Source: Grifola frondosa (lineage: Eukaryota > Basidiomycota > Agaricomycetes > Polyporales > Grifolaceae). From it: 64,000 bases of DNA. Of the stretch, positions 25,701-37,654 are shown in pieces. The notes under the pieces are model-generated. The model was not told where the DNA came from. It saw nothing but the letters and a program-made list of their open reading frames with translations, and did not search any database. The position numbers were made by a program, and so were the translations under genes. The stretch spans positions 1,054,001-1,118,000 of the forward strand of contig LUGG01000013.1 of assembly GCA_001683735.1 (NCBI GenBank), written 5' to 3'. Every line of letters starts with the position of its first letter. Positions within the stretch are counted from its first letter, which is position 1.

Positions 25701-26803
25701 GACATCGCCCGAGTGACAAACGTATTCTCCGAGGCTGGCTTCCCGTCTTCATCCATGCACCAGATAGGCCATGTCAGCGTCGATCAATCGTTTACGATTG
25801 CCCACGGCTCGAACTCTATATTTACCAGCACAAGACAGGCTTTACAACAGGCTTGGGCGGAGACATCGTATAAGCTGCAGTCCCTTAGAGACAACCCTGC
25901 GGGTGCCAAAGAGGAGTTCAGCCTCATAGGAGACGATTCGCATCGAGGATTGTACTACGACCTCACGTTCGCCCATCGTGCCTCCAGGAACCTCTTCCGG
26001 CGCCCAAAGGTGGCAATCCTGCGCGAGCAGGGTGTGAATGGGCAAGTCGAGATGGCGTGGGCATTCACGGCCGCCGGCTTTGACGCGGTAGACGTGCACA
26101 TGTCCGACGTCCTCAGCGGCGAAACCAACCTCTCCGAGTTCCGCGGGCTCGCCGCATGCGGTGGGTTCTCGTACGGCGACGTCCTTGGCGCAGGCAAGGG
26201 CTGGGCGAACTCTGTGTTGCTCAATACTACCGCGCGCAAGGAGTTTCACGAATTCTTCGAGCGGGCGGATACGTTCGCGCTGGGCGTGTGCAACGGCTGT
26301 CAGTTCATGAGCAACCTCCGCGAGATCATCCCGGGCGCACAGGACTGGCCGGACTTCAAACCGAACCGCAGCGAACGCTTTGAGGGCCGCGTCTCTATGG
26401 TGGAGATTGTCCCGGGGCCGGTAACGAGCGCGTCTGTGTTCTTACGTGACATGGCGGGGTCGAAGCTGCCTGTTGCGGTTGCACATGGAGAAGGCCGTGT
26501 GTCGTTCGCTGGCGCGGAACACAGGCGGGCGCTGGAGTCACAGGGTCTCATTGCGGTACGCTACGTCGATTCTACTGGTGCACCGACTGAGGCGTACCCG
26601 CTGAACCCGAACGGGAGCCCCGGGGGATCACTGGGTTGCAAACGCCAGATGGACGCGTACTCGCGCTGATGCCACACCCTGAGCGGGTGACCACGCTGGA
26701 AAGCAACAGCTGGTACCCACCTGAGTTTGCGGATGCTTGGAAGGGCAGCGGGCCTTGGTTCAGATTGTTCCAGAATGCGCGTTTGTGGTGTGGCGGGGAG
26801 TAG
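22726..26803 (+). CDS. ADE6: phosphoribosylformylglycinamidine synthase (FGAM synthase)
   Basis: ATP- and glutamine-dependent amidation of FGAR to FGAM, the fourth step of de novo purine synthesis. It is a single uninterrupted coding region of about 1,358 codons, the length typical of eukaryotic PurL. The start at 22726 gives [19 protein letters not shown]; an in-frame ATG lies 15 nt upstream. Domains in order: N-terminal domain ending [18 protein letters not shown], linker, FGAM synthase core with [20 protein letters not shown], second half with [17 protein letters not shown] and [13 protein letters not shown], and the C-terminal glutamine amidotransferase domain ([19 protein letters not shown], catalytic Cys in [11 protein letters not shown], then MPHPERV). 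The frame is broken four times: about 23005, 24136-24139, 24254-24255 and 26622-26626. Three of the four are one missing G in a G run. Protein-level conservation continues across every break, so these look like sequence errors. Confidence 0.95.
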
Positions 26804-26827
26804 GCGGTATAGGCGGTATAGGCGGTA
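26801..26827. repeat. 9-bp tandem repeat, three copies
   Basis: TAGGCGGTA is repeated three times in a row starting at the stop codon of the FGAM synthase gene. Confidence 0.85.
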
Positions 26828-27596
26828 TTGGAAGAAAAGCCGACACACAGTGGCTGGTGAAGTTCGTAAAATTTGCAGCTGTAGGATTGCGGTAGAAGAC
26901 ATGTCTCAGGTCGTGAATAGCTCCTGAGGACTTGAATGTACATAATCATCCGAAGCTTTGTGATCATGAAAAGTCATCGTCTCAAGTTTCAAGAAGTTCA
27001 CCTAGCAACTTGCATCTTCCCTCAACCCCCGGCGCTTAGCGCTGAACGACCAAATAATCAAGGATTGAAAAATAAAAATGTCCGACGGCAACCCAACAAA
27101 CTGCAGATGACAGCACGTACTAGATACGACTACTAGCCCCGTACACTACACCAAGAACCAGGTATAGACAATCATGCTAGTCAAGCAAGGCAGGATCGTC
27201 CCGCGCCATGCATGGGACATCCCCAAGAATGAAAGGCCTGCCCCCAGGCGCATGTCTAAGTACAGAAAATGTCAAATGTCTCTGGGATGATGGAATGCTA
27301 CATGCACGGCGGGAGACCTTCTTTAAGTAATGGGCAGCGGTGGCGGCGATTAAATGCGGCGACGGAGACCAGGACGGGGCGATGACCAGGACGTGGGGAC
27401 AGGATGGCTGAATTCCATGCACCAGGTGTGATAAGACATGTAGGCGGGTATATTGAGTATAACGTAGATAGGTTGGGGATGGGTGCGAGGAATAGGAGGA
27501 TGAGTTTAGGGTTGAGCAGTGCACTGCAATCGTATAGAGTACCGAGTCCGTGGAAGTAGTCATGACCATCTCTTCATCTCAAAGCGCCGCCGCGCA
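26804..27596. other. convergent 3' flanks of FGAM synthase and GT2
   Basis: 793 bp between two stop codons facing each other. Beyond the short tandem repeat I see no gene; short frames have no recognisable content. It should contain the two 3' untranslated regions. Confidence 0.5.
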
Positions 27597-29497
27597 TCAC
27601 CGTGCATACCCACCCTGCAACATTTCGACTGGCGGCTGGTTGTAGTACTGTGGCTGTGGTTGCCCATACTGTGGCTGTGGTTGCCCATACTGCTGCTGTG
27701 GTTGCCCGTACTGCTGCTGTGGTTGCCCGTACTGCTGCTGTGGTTGCCCGTACTGCTGCTGTGGTTGCCCGTACTGCTGCTGTGGTTGCCCGTACTGCTG
27801 CTGTAGTTGCCCGTACTGCGGCTGCTCGTACTGTATCTGCCCATACTGCTGCTCTTGCCTCGGTGAGTACGGCTCGGGAACAGGATATGTTGCCGCTGTC
27901 TCTGACGCCTTCTCGGTGTAACCGCTGGTATCGCCAGCGTCTGCAGCAGCAGTAGCAGCACGCGCATCGCCGATACCGGCACGGGTTCCCCAACCGGTCT
28001 GTCAAGACAAGTGAGTCAGCAATAGCGAATAAGCAATGCGTCGGCGATTGCCAGCAGGGATGATACGGTACCTCGTGTAATGTCAGCAGGGCGTAGATCT
28101 TCATGATGGCAAAGTAGTATCCAAACAGGATGAAGGCGGGGATGTGGATTATGTCCTGCGGCCGATCCCATAAGTGTGGGAGCAGTTTTGCTGCGCGTGT
28201 TGCGAGGAGCCAGACGACATAACTGACGACGACATTCCTGCACAAAGTCATGAGCGGCATGAAGCGGAGATAGAGACGGACAGCTTACCACCATGGCAGA
28301 TGGTAACCACCCGAGTCCACTGGGATAGTGGTCTTGTAGATGATGTATGCGACGAAACAAGGCCCAACAAGAAGTGTGAATGGGTTAAACAGTTTGTCCA
28401 CCTATAGGACAGTCATAGTCATCTGAGCAATCGACAAGAATCAGAACACAAGACTATTTACCATCGTATAAGCAACATAAGGATGCGATGTCCAGATGTG
28501 TCGTTCCATGAAAAGAGAGCGTAGATCCGACCGCCAAGTATTCCGTGTCCATCTTAGCACCTGTTTCAGGAATCGCCAGTTGGGCTTCATCGTACTCAAT
28601 AGCTCTGCCTCCTTGCAGCATTGCACGTATGTGCTCCACCCGTGGCTGACCATCCATCGCGTGAGGAATTTGTCGTCGCCGGAGTTGAGCTGGTACTTCC
28701 CGAGCCAATAATCGTGGGTGAACCCATGCAAGAATTCCGGATCCTTCAGAATGACGGTTCGGTAAGCGGCTGTACGACCTGACAAGCAAGGCAAGCCGCC
28801 GTCGATATGCGTCGAGGACGAAATTTCAATGTTCCGGATGGTCAACCGGAAAGCTGCAAGAACCTCCCACACAGTCATGCGCTTGCCTACGGGCTGCACA
28901 CGCTGAGAGGTACCGACACCTCCAACCTTCTGGTCCTCGAAACAGGCGAGGGTGTATGGTAGAAGTGTGGGAGGCCAGATGGCATCGTCGTCGGCAAACA
29001 CAATGATGTCGGTCGTCGTGTTTTTGATACCGTGAGACATCTGGAGGCGCTTGTTAGCGTAGGGAACGGTTAGGACACGAATCCGCTCGGGATCAACAGC
29101 GTTGGCCAAGTCTTGCAGGGGACCAAGCATTTTCTCCTCGGTGATGATGAGGATTTCCTTGGGCTTGCCGACGAGCCAGCTGTGAGCGGCCTCCTTGAAC
29201 TCCTCCCCGGCATCAATGGTGGGAACTATGATGGTAACATCCTCTTCGGCGATGTAAGTTGGGTTCTCGGGGAGTGGGACAGGGCGGTAGGTTAGGGAAG
29301 CTGCTATACGTATTAGATACCACAAGTAACGGTAAAAGCTGCAGGAACGTCAGAAGAGGACTAGCGGTGCTGCGCATTGAGCATACCCAATGACCCCGAA
29401 TGGTACAACTAACAACAAATGTTCAGCGAACTGTGCGAAGCGCTGTCGGGGGCGACTACTCACAGACTGGAAAGTGGTCCGAGGTCAAACGGAGCAT
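27597..29497 (-). CDS. family 2 glycosyltransferase, Cps1/hyaluronan-synthase-like, with Gln-rich repeat tail
   Basis: Processive membrane glycosyltransferase similar to cryptococcal Cps1, building an extracellular polysaccharide from UDP-sugars. Start choice: ATG 29497 (MLRLTSDHFPV), a 22-nt exon, then FYRYLWYLIRIAASLTYRP. Catalytic signatures are all present: DVTIIVPTIDAGEEF, the metal-binding FADDDAIWPP, acidic GDDKFLTRW, and QVLRWTRNTWRS as the QxxRW motif. Membrane segments follow in later exons (NVVVSYVVWLLATRAAKLL, AFILFGYYFAIMKIYALL). The last exon encodes an unusual tail: an Ala-rich linker, EPYSPRQEQQYGQ, then a run of YGQPQQQ heptads, ending VEMLQGGYAR. The tail would be cytoplasmic or extracellular depending on topology and looks prion-like. 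The enzyme could make chitin-like, hyaluronan-like or another polymer; the sequence does not decide. Confidence 0.85.
27649..27816. repeat. 21-bp coding minisatellite, eight copies
   Basis: Eight head-to-tail copies of a 21-bp unit (plus-strand core TGGTTGCCCGTACTGCTGC). On the minus strand it encodes the heptad YGQPQQQ. The two copies nearest the stop codon carry GGC for TGC changes (YGQPQPQ), the innermost ones are identical, pointing to recent slippage or unequal exchange. Confidence 0.92.
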
Positions 29498-30720
29498 GGT
29501 TCGACCACCCTCGGGGTGTGGACGAACGTCAGGGCAGAATAAAGGAAAGGAGCGGGGTGTACGATGAAGAAATAAGGAGAAAGGCGCTGCGGACAGCGAA
29601 GATATTGGGACTCGGTACTGGCTGCAGCCAAGCCGTTGTAGCCGTCGTCACCTCCTGCTGTCAGCCACCAAACCAATCGGAGCTCCAATTCAACCATCAC
29701 TGCTATTTTAATCTAGCCAGGCCTCCTGGCGTTCTCTCTCCGCCCTAGCTTTCTTCATTTCTCACTCCTTAATCCTCCTATTTTTCTTCGTCTTTTTGGG
29801 CATGGTCCAAACATATTCCCCGTTCCCCAGTGAATATTGTAGTCGAATTCCCCTGCAGAGTCCTTCCCCACCGCCACATCCCTTGTTACCCGAACCTTAT
29901 CCGTTACAAATATATCCCCCAGATTGTCCGAAATCAATGGCCGCTATTCTGGTCGGTTTCACAACAAGTGTATAGCCAAATCCAACCGATCTTCCCACTG
30001 GTTCGCAGCGATAGAGAGCATATTTTCGCTCCATAATCTCTTCTGAGAATTCTGGCATGTATCATAGGCAGGTCTGCTGCTGCTTTCATGTGACTTCTAT
30101 GGCGTGCTCCTCGCTCCGTTTTGTCAATGTGTTGGTCATATTTCACAGTGCGTGTGCGCATAAAGCGGGCCCGAATATGCTGTGCTTGCAGTTCGCAAGT
30201 GCTATGCCAAACCAGAATAGATCGACACGAGTTCGGTCTATCTTACACGTCTTGGCGGCGCAATCAGGCAGTGCCACGGAAACATGGATCAAATCTGTCA
30301 AATGGTGAACCAATATAGCATGAGATCATCGCGAACATGCAGCTGAGGACCATTGTTAACGGTGCGGACATGCATCTTGCATCCGTAACAACCTGTTAAC
30401 TGGTTCTACCAACTGACTTTGTCCAGAGCAGAGAATATGCGGAGTGCTCGACAAAACATAGACGAAACATATTGATAGACGCCCACATATCTATTCCCGC
30501 GCCTCGAGGCTCACTAGCATCCGCATAGACTCGCGTGCGGTGCCGGAATGATGCAAATCGGATTAGATCAGTGCGCCCGACGCCACAAGCGCAATTTGTC
30601 GTGTGGCGGTCGCGCGCGCTGACGTGAGTCGATGACAGGAGTCGACCAAATTGTCGAAATTGACGAAGTGTGCGTTGTGTATCATGCGCAAACGACCGAA
30701 CATGAAAGATCATATCCCAT
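29498..30720. other. intergenic, no gene seen
   Basis: 1.2 kb between the glycosyltransferase start and the stop of the CCHC protein gene, both on the minus strand. Pyrimidine-rich tracts at 29740-29820 (plus strand) could be the promoter or leader of the transferase. No open frame has recognisable content. Confidence 0.5.
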
Positions 30721-31880
30721 TCAGACAAATGCAGACACACTAAAAAACACCACTTTCTTTTGCTGAACTGGTGGCGACTTTCCAAACGATCTCACGGTTC
30801 CTGAGTGGGCCCCAACCTTCACGTTGACTTGCCGTTTAATGCGTTCTGAGACCTTCTCCGCCTTGTTCACTTCGGCGTCGCGTCTTTTGAATGTGTGGAA
30901 ATCATCTTCATCTGCGCCTGCTTCACGTCCAGTGCCAACAAAAAGAGTGGTGGCCGCCACCTCTGTCGCAGACAGCATCGGTATCATCTCGTAGCACAAC
31001 GTTGATAGACGGACCTTTCTTCCTCAGCGCACAATCTTTTGCAAGATGTGTCGTCTCTCCGCACAGTTTACAACAGCCGCCGTTGGGATAGATACCTTTC
31101 GATTGGTTCTGTGGGCACGATGACGCCAGGTGTCCTTGACCAGAGCACACGAAACACGATGCAAATGGCAGCGGATTTGACGGGTCCGCAGGCTCCTTGC
31201 AGCGAGAGAGATTATGTCTTCGAGAACCACAGCTACAGAAAGTTTCATATAAGAGATATAGAGAACGGATAAGCGGGAACTAGCGCACCGATAGCAAAGA
31301 CCAACCGCATCTCTGCCAGATTTCGCTTTCGTCTTGCTTTGCGTTTTAGAACCTTGTTCACCCGTGTTCGCAATCACCGTCCTGCAGTCTCTCGCCGTAT
31401 GGCCCTTCTCTCGGCAAGCGAAGCATATGGTGTCTGAGTTACGCTCATCGACGCGTTTCAGTCTCCTTCGTTCCGACGCCAACTTGCGCATGTTGATATC
31501 TACGTCCCATAAAGCAACCATCATTGACAATGGGCAGCGTGTGAGCGAGGACACCACTGACCTCTCATGCGTTTGTCATGTTTCTTGCCTTTTCCTGCTC
31601 GAGAAGACGCCCCGTCGTCTGCTTCGTTGGCCTCAGGCACTTCTCGATGCTCTTCATTGGCTTGTCCTCCCTCGCCCCCCTCTTCCCCTGCCTCTCGGGA
31701 CTTCCCCTTCCTCTCCCTCTTACGTTTCTTTTTTTGAGGTTCAGAAGACGCATCCTGGATATTCACGTCGACGTCGACAGCCGGAGGAACATCGGCCTCG
31801 ACTGGAGTTCCGCCATCTGCGTAATTGAAGCCGGCCTGTACGTATGTTCGCTTGCGGGCAACATTAGTGTACCTTGTCAT
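30721..31880 (-). CDS. CCHC zinc-knuckle protein, ZCCHC9-like
   Basis: Probable RNA-binding protein with four CX2CX4HX4C knuckles. The ATG at 31880 gives MTRYTNVARKRTYVQAGFNY. The N-terminal third is charged (QKKKRKRERKGKSREAGEE), a likely nuclear or nucleolar signal. Then RKLASERRRLKRVDERNSDT leads into the knuckles: CFACREKGHTARDC, CYRCGSRRHNLSRC (across an intron), CFVCSGQGHLASSC and CKLCGETTHLAKDC. The C-terminal part is basic and ends QQKKVVFFSVSAFV. Four knuckles after a RRLKR segment match the layout of ZCCHC9, linked in animals to rRNA processing and the exosome; yeast Air1/Air2 of the TRAMP complex have five. No retroelement sequence surrounds it, so a Gag relic is unlikely. Confidence 0.82.
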
Positions 31881-33228
31881 AATAGTCGTCACAGTATTTC
31901 CAGTAGTGTGTGATTGACAAAGGCGGAAAACCGGACAGAAGAAAGTTTCAAACAGCTACAGGACACCGATCGCGACCAGATCGAATTTTCTATCACGTGA
32001 TACAAAGTTTCAAAGAAGGCGCTTGGCACTCGGCGCTAATTCTCATTGCGATGAGACCCGGGCACAGTACATGTATCCACAGCAGTATACGCACAACGAC
32101 AGAGATGGTGGCAGTTTCGACTAGCTAACGAAATTATTTCAATCTACAGAAGGATAGATAACAGTACTGCGACAAACGTCCACTCAAGATATCGATCACA
32201 GCGCTATACCGTTTGTGATACTGATGTACGTTAACTCTCCCGCCACAAATGTGACTGCGCACTCAACGCCGTTTGTCCAGAGTCTGGATATCCAGATCCA
32301 GGATGAAGAGGGAGATAAGTTGGACGAGTACTTCATCTTATGGATATCGGATGTTCGAAGCTTCCGCCGTCGTTACGTGCCATCAAGGTCCCTCTTCTTG
32401 TTCCTCAGGCCCTTCTATAATGCGCCACTAGCCTCTATCGCTGCTGGATATTCTTATGCCTGCCCTTAAATTCCTGCGGTTGCTCAACTTCCGTTTTTGT
32501 TCTGCGGTGATGTCGCTCACACATAGAGACGACATTCGTGAGCCTGGCCTCAGGCTCTGGAAATCCATTTGGATTACGAGCGTGTTGATTACGCTTCTGA
32601 CATTTTCTCCCTAATCCATTTCGACGCCCACACTGTATTCAAAAATTTCCCAGGTTTGAACATCGGGTTCTGTCAGGTTGAACCCATCCCCGAGCCAGTG
32701 GACGCTGCGAAATTCCCAGACAGCACATTCCGGAATCTTGACATCGAAAACTGCGGGATTCAACAAACGGATATCCTCTACTATTTGAGTATGTGTCAGC
32801 GACCTCGTCAGATGCTGCGCAAGGTGTAACCTGATGCCCCTGGTTTTAATTCGAGTAGAAAGTGTATGCACTCTCTCCTCATTTAGAATGAGCGACTATC
32901 TGACTTGTTATTTAGGGGCTCTGCTCTTCTACTACGTGTTAAAAGAATATAAGTCGCTGGTAGCCTGTCTTTCCGGCTGTTGTTTTAGATGCATCAAAAC
33001 TTCCGGGGACTGCTTTTCGCGAATGGTATTGCATTTGGACGGCAAGTGTGCTGTACGACTCCCTCTGACTTCTGATGACAACACCAAGGCATCATCTGTT
33101 ATTAGAGAAGGGGTATAATAGGCTGAAAATAGAACACACTACTTCAAATCGAATGTTCTTATAGATATCCACGTACTATGTCAACAAACGCTAGATGACC
33201 ACGTAAAGCAAACGGATATATCACCGGG
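31881..33228. other. intergenic with possible decayed coding relic
   Basis: 1.35 kb between the CCHC gene start and the acyltransferase stop. The part near 31881-32200 should include the CCHC promoter. On the plus strand, 32215-32826 has broken frames of protein-like composition (SLDIQIQDEEGDKLDEYFIL, MPALKFLRLLNFRFCSGDV, RNLDIENCGIQQTDILYYL) that resemble leucine-rich parts of fungal F-box proteins. Frames shift and no start or full domain is seen. I treat it as a possible relic only. Confidence 0.3.
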
Positions 33229-36037
33229 CTACTGATGCCCAGACGGTACCCACACAATATCCTCGTCCTTCTCACCGACCAGCGCATCACTCTCCTCGCC
33301 CTCACCATCGCTGCTTAGGGCTGCCCAGTCGCCTTCAACCCGATTCCCCAGCGCAGCGACCTTCGCTCCCCGTTTGCGCAAGAACGCCACTACCTCTGAA
33401 GCGCTGCGCCAGCCCACAGGCCCAGTAGGCATCTCGACGCTCTCGGCCGTCTCTTTCTCAAGCGGCCCGACTTCGTCCACCTGGCCTCCAAAGGCACGCG
33501 CGAGGTGCACAGATGCGCAGACGCGCTTGACCTCTGCAGATCTCTCTAGCTGTGCAAGCAGGGACGCCAAGGACTTCGCCGCTTCCACGCGGGCGCGGAG
33601 AACGTGCCGTATGATGCGGCGAGAAGGCGGGCGACGTCGCTTGGGCTCAGACGATGGAGGTGAGCTGCTGGAAGGCGATGTTGTCGAGGATGGTGATGAA
33701 GAAGGCCCGGGGGTAGTGGGCCGAGACTTATTCTTCGAACGGTCTATCCAAGGATTTTCGGGTGGCACACGAGGAGTGGCATATTGCGCCACTGCTGAGA
33801 GCGACAGGTCCCAGTGTTTGGGTGCCCAAACTCCAACCAGTACACGCCATGCTGCGACAAGCCGCTTGGCACTACATGAAAGAATTTAGCGTTACTCATG
33901 AACATATAAGCGGATCGCATACTGTTCATAATTATCTATAAAGATGTGTCAGAAATTGTCAGCATAAAACAAAATTCGATTCGGTGTAAATCTTACCGTT
34001 GATCAGCCTGTTATGATACATCGCAGATAGAAACACGAATGCGGCCGCAATCAGAGCACCCACCGGGGTATACCACAAGAATGCCCATATGAAGAAAAAT
34101 ACCACTGGATAAATCAGGAGTACGAGGAGTAGTCCAAATACCACTTTGTTTTGCGCTTGTGTCTCTTCCTCGTCCTCGACGAGATGTGCACCGAGCCTGC
34201 CCATGACGTACGCGGGTGCGTGCAACATGAGTGGAACAAGGAAAAAAGGTAGGCGTACGAGCACCGCCAGTGTGTCACGTATGAGGAGGGTTAGTGTGAG
34301 CAACCGGCTTGGCAGAGGTATAGGTCGACGTGGATCTAGTGTCTTCGGCAGGGAGAGGGACGAGAGAACTGCGTTCGTGAGGTGCGTAGATTCAAGGAGG
34401 GAATAGTAAGTGAGCAAATCCCTCCTGATGCTATTAATGTTGGGAACAAGCTCTGGTGTTGAGAACAAGTCGACGAGTCTACGAGCTTCGGTCAGACATT
34501 GTTATGTGATGCAAAGAATAGAAACATACGTCTGTGAAATTATCACAAACTCATCTAAGTTGATCGACTTTTCATCGTCCCATAAGAGGTCCCTAGCCAT
34601 GCGGGCAGCATACAAAGTATCCCTAATGCAACAGATTTCAGTACGAAGGCAAGGTGAAGACGACTGCTACGAACCAGTCGGGCGCGTTGACTGTGGCTTT
34701 TAAGAGCTCAGCCTCTATGGACGCAGTAAGACGCTTGACTGCAGATCTAGGTGCGCCTTCTTCTTGTGACAAAAATTGCCCCAGATATTCATCCAGGGCT
34801 ATCGGTTGTCCAAACCTGTAACGAGTGAGATTGAGCAGGAAGTGTTAGATCCCAAAGAATTCTTACTCCATAATCACCTGGGAATAATAAGTGCGTCAAT
34901 AAATTTTGATCCAGATCGATCAAATTGTAACGTTTACTTGACTTCGATACTTCGACTTGTTCGTGTACGAAATTGCAGCAGGAATTATCACGACGCGTTC
35001 CGCACCCTTGCTGATTTGATCAGGATGCTCTTTCGCCCATTTCGTGTATTCCAAGGCCGCCCAGGCAGCGCCGTCTTTGACTTGCATGATGTGCGGCTCG
35101 GTGTAGCTCGTGCCTTCTGGGAAGAGGGCGACCGCACTTCCTCCGGCGAGCGCATGAAATGTACCGTTGAAGAGCTGCTGCCGGTCGGTGGCCTTGCGGT
35201 CCACTGGAATATTTCCAGCAGAGGTCAAGACATATTTCATAACAGGATTAGCAAACAGAGAAGCTGCAAAAACCCGCATTAGTAAGAAATCGTAGCGTAA
35301 GTAAAGAAAACCAACCTTTAGCCCAGTAGTGGAGGACGCGCTTGTATGGAAACGCGCACGCTGTAAACGGTCAGCCAACACAATCGACTGAAAATATGGA
35401 CGTCCATACAGAGAACGGCAGGGTCGAGCATCATGTTATGATGAGTTGCAGTTCTGAATAATGTGTCAGTCACGTTGTTGAAGTGATAATAAATGGGAGA
35501 GAAGCAGGGAAACAGACAATTTGAAAATACAAATTGATAAATTCAACTTCGAGAATTCTGCTTCCTAATAAATACTGTGCTTCACACAGAGAACGAGACA
35601 GCCCCGAGGACGTAGGCATGAGAAGAACATAGAGGATGACCTCAACGCATCGCACACCATTTCAGTTATATTGCAACATGATCCTGAGGACGAGCCACGC
35701 TCCCATCCTGTGATCTGAATAGCTCGGTAGCAGAAACATAGATAGCAAGACCCCATATTGATCTATTCTGTCCATGAGAAGATTCAGGAGGCCTCGAGGT
35801 GCGCACGCATGACACAAGCACACTGGAGAATACAATTCCCGCAATGAAGGTCTGTTCATAATCACAAAAAATGCAGAAAAGTAGAGGAAACAAAATTGGT
35901 ACTAGAACTCACACAATGATGGGTCCGTGCTCAGGGACATTCTCCCCACCCACAACATGAATCTCCGTGAAGAAGGACACTACCGCCCAGCCAGCGATAC
36001 CACGAAGCACCTTATGCAGAATATATGTATCGGACAT
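33229..36037 (-). CDS. glycerol-3-phosphate/dihydroxyacetone-phosphate acyltransferase, SCT1/GPT2-like
   Basis: ER membrane enzyme for the first acylation of glycerol-3-phosphate in phospholipid and triacylglycerol synthesis. The ATG at 36037 gives MSDTYILHKVLRGIAGWAVV. Acyltransferase motif I (HX4D) is in THHNMMLDPAVL (about 35440), preceded by an intron of about 460 nt. Then AGNIPVDRKATDRQQLFNGT, motif III in VALFPEGTSYTEPHIMQV, and VVIIPAAISYTNKSKYRS as motif IV. The middle has two hydrophobic hairpins (LLTLTLLIRDTLAVLVRLPF and VVFGLLLVLLIYPVVFFFIW). The C-terminal 190 residues are Ser/Pro-rich then charged, ending DIVWVPSGHQ; this resembles the long regulatory tail of yeast Gpt2/Sct1. The gene is divergent from SPC3 with 279 bp between start codons. 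The family assignment is firm; which of the two yeast paralogues it equals cannot be told. Confidence 0.9.
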
Positions 36038-36316
36038 CGCGAATGGTGAAAGAGACGAGACAGGTACACTGTGAACCCCAGAGGACTGGGTCGTCCGTAG
36101 TTGTGTCCAGTTGCGGTGGCCCTGTTCCTTGGGGCGTACCAATCCATAAAAGGGTATGCAACAAATAAAACCAAATTTCCCGCCCCGCGAACGACACGTG
36201 GTCGCGACTGCTCGTCGTCGTGTCACATAGCGATCGCGTTTCTTACGACTGCCGTCAACCATCTTGTTCAGTTCAGAATACATCTCGCTTCCACATCGAC
36301 TTTCGCCTTTACCATC
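36038..36316. promoter_or_regulatory. bidirectional promoter, GPAT and SPC3
   Basis: Only 279 bp separate the two divergent start codons, so both genes must share or overlap promoter elements. No clear TATA box. Both products act at the ER membrane. Confidence 0.65.
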
Positions 36317-37654
36317 ATGCACACTATATATGCGAGATTCAACAATATTTCTGCCATGTTCTCGTCGTGCTTGATGGCGCTCCTGGCTGCCATCGCGCTT
36401 TCGTCGTTCGTATTCACCGCCGATCCGAAAGGTGATCTCAGTGTCGCCTCAGTGCAAGTGTATGTGCTATTGTTTTTATTATAATATGATGTTGTGGTCT
36501 GCCAGCTTATGCAATGACATAGGTTTCCGGGCAATGCACGACGATACAAGAATCGAGATCAAGATTTTGCATTCGTTAACTTCAACGTAACAGCAGGTGC
36601 GCGGTTTCTCACACACAATTCCTTTCCGTGAATTTGCATGCATTAGATCTTTCTCCACTGTTCCACTGGAATACAAAGCAGCTCTTCCTATATGTCAGTG
36701 CGGAATATGCGAATAAGCAAGGCGTAAGTTATTTTGCGAAACAAACTTATACTTTTTATACTTGCCTTCCCTGGTCATCACTGTCATTCATTGTCGGTCT
36801 TGCATGAGAGACATGCCTAGTGATAGACAGGCACGTCTCACTAGACATGATGCTCATTCACATGCTCCAAGAAGTGGTTGTAGAATTCCAGCAGCTGGCT
36901 TGAGGCAATACTCGACACATTCGGAGCTGAAGAGCTGACAATAACAACACATGGTATCATTGAGATATGCATTGTGCTTTGTCCAAAGCGGACAAGATTA
37001 TTTCGGAGATGTCGCGACATTATGTGAATGATTGGGACGACTAAGCCTAGCATGTGCTATAATACACAAAATCGCGCGCGATGGTCTGCTAATACCTCAG
37101 AAGATGCATTATCTTCTCAGTTATTGCGGTATTAGTTATACCTGCCAAAAACGCTGTCTACTACAATGGGACCCGTGTTTCTGGCGGATACATCTGGCAT
37201 CCTCATGGGCAATGAACTAATATTTTTTTCATCATGCATAGGTAAAGAATGAGGTTGTTATCTGGGACCGAATCATTCGCCGCAAAGAGGATGCACATGT
37301 TTCGATTGCTGGCAGGAACAAATACGTATTCCGCGAGCTTAGTACTTCGTTCAGGTATGTCTGCGATCTTGTTTGTCTATTTGAAAACCTTCTATGAATA
37401 CTCGCATCCCGCGTTATTATTTCCCTATCGTTAGAGAAAGTGCGGATTATGTCCTGATATCTCTCTCCGACTATTTATTCCTGATTCTGCCGGGTTATCG
37501 CTAATCTGCTTCTGCATTTGATTTTAGGGATGTCTCGCCAGCACATTATATGCTCAAGTACAACGTTATGCCCTACGTTGGTGTGCTCACGTACGGAGAA
37601 GCCGCACGTACTCCTGAACCCGTCCCTTTCCCCGAGCGACAAGAGCTCTCGTAG
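36317..37654 (+). CDS. SPC3: signal peptidase complex subunit 3
   Basis: Non-catalytic but essential (in yeast) subunit of the ER signal peptidase, a type II membrane protein. Five exons: 36317-36459, 36523-36596, 36647-36723, 37242-37354, 37528-37654, giving 177 residues, close to the usual 180. The start gives MHTIYARFNNISAMFSSCLM with one N-terminal membrane segment (ALLAAIALSSFVF). The lumenal domain reads VNFNVTADLSPLFHWNTKQL, FLYVSAEYANKQG, NEVVIWDRIIRRKEDAHVSI and ends PVPFPERQELS. All junctions close in phase and no frame break is needed. The third intron is 518 nt, about ten times the local norm; no gene is visible inside it. Identification is secure. Confidence 0.95.

Noticed and set aside
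27519..27955. Plus-strand frames rich in LLLWLPVL or VVARTAA repeats
   Set aside because: They are antisense readings of the 21-bp minisatellite that encodes the Gln-rich tail on the minus strand.
30721..31880. Possible retroelement Gag because of CCHC knuckles
   Set aside because: Four knuckles, introns, a basic N-terminus and no reverse transcriptase or long terminal repeats nearby favour a cellular ZCCHC9-like protein.
33374..33889. 171-codon plus-strand frame
   Set aside because: Antisense of the acyltransferase tail.
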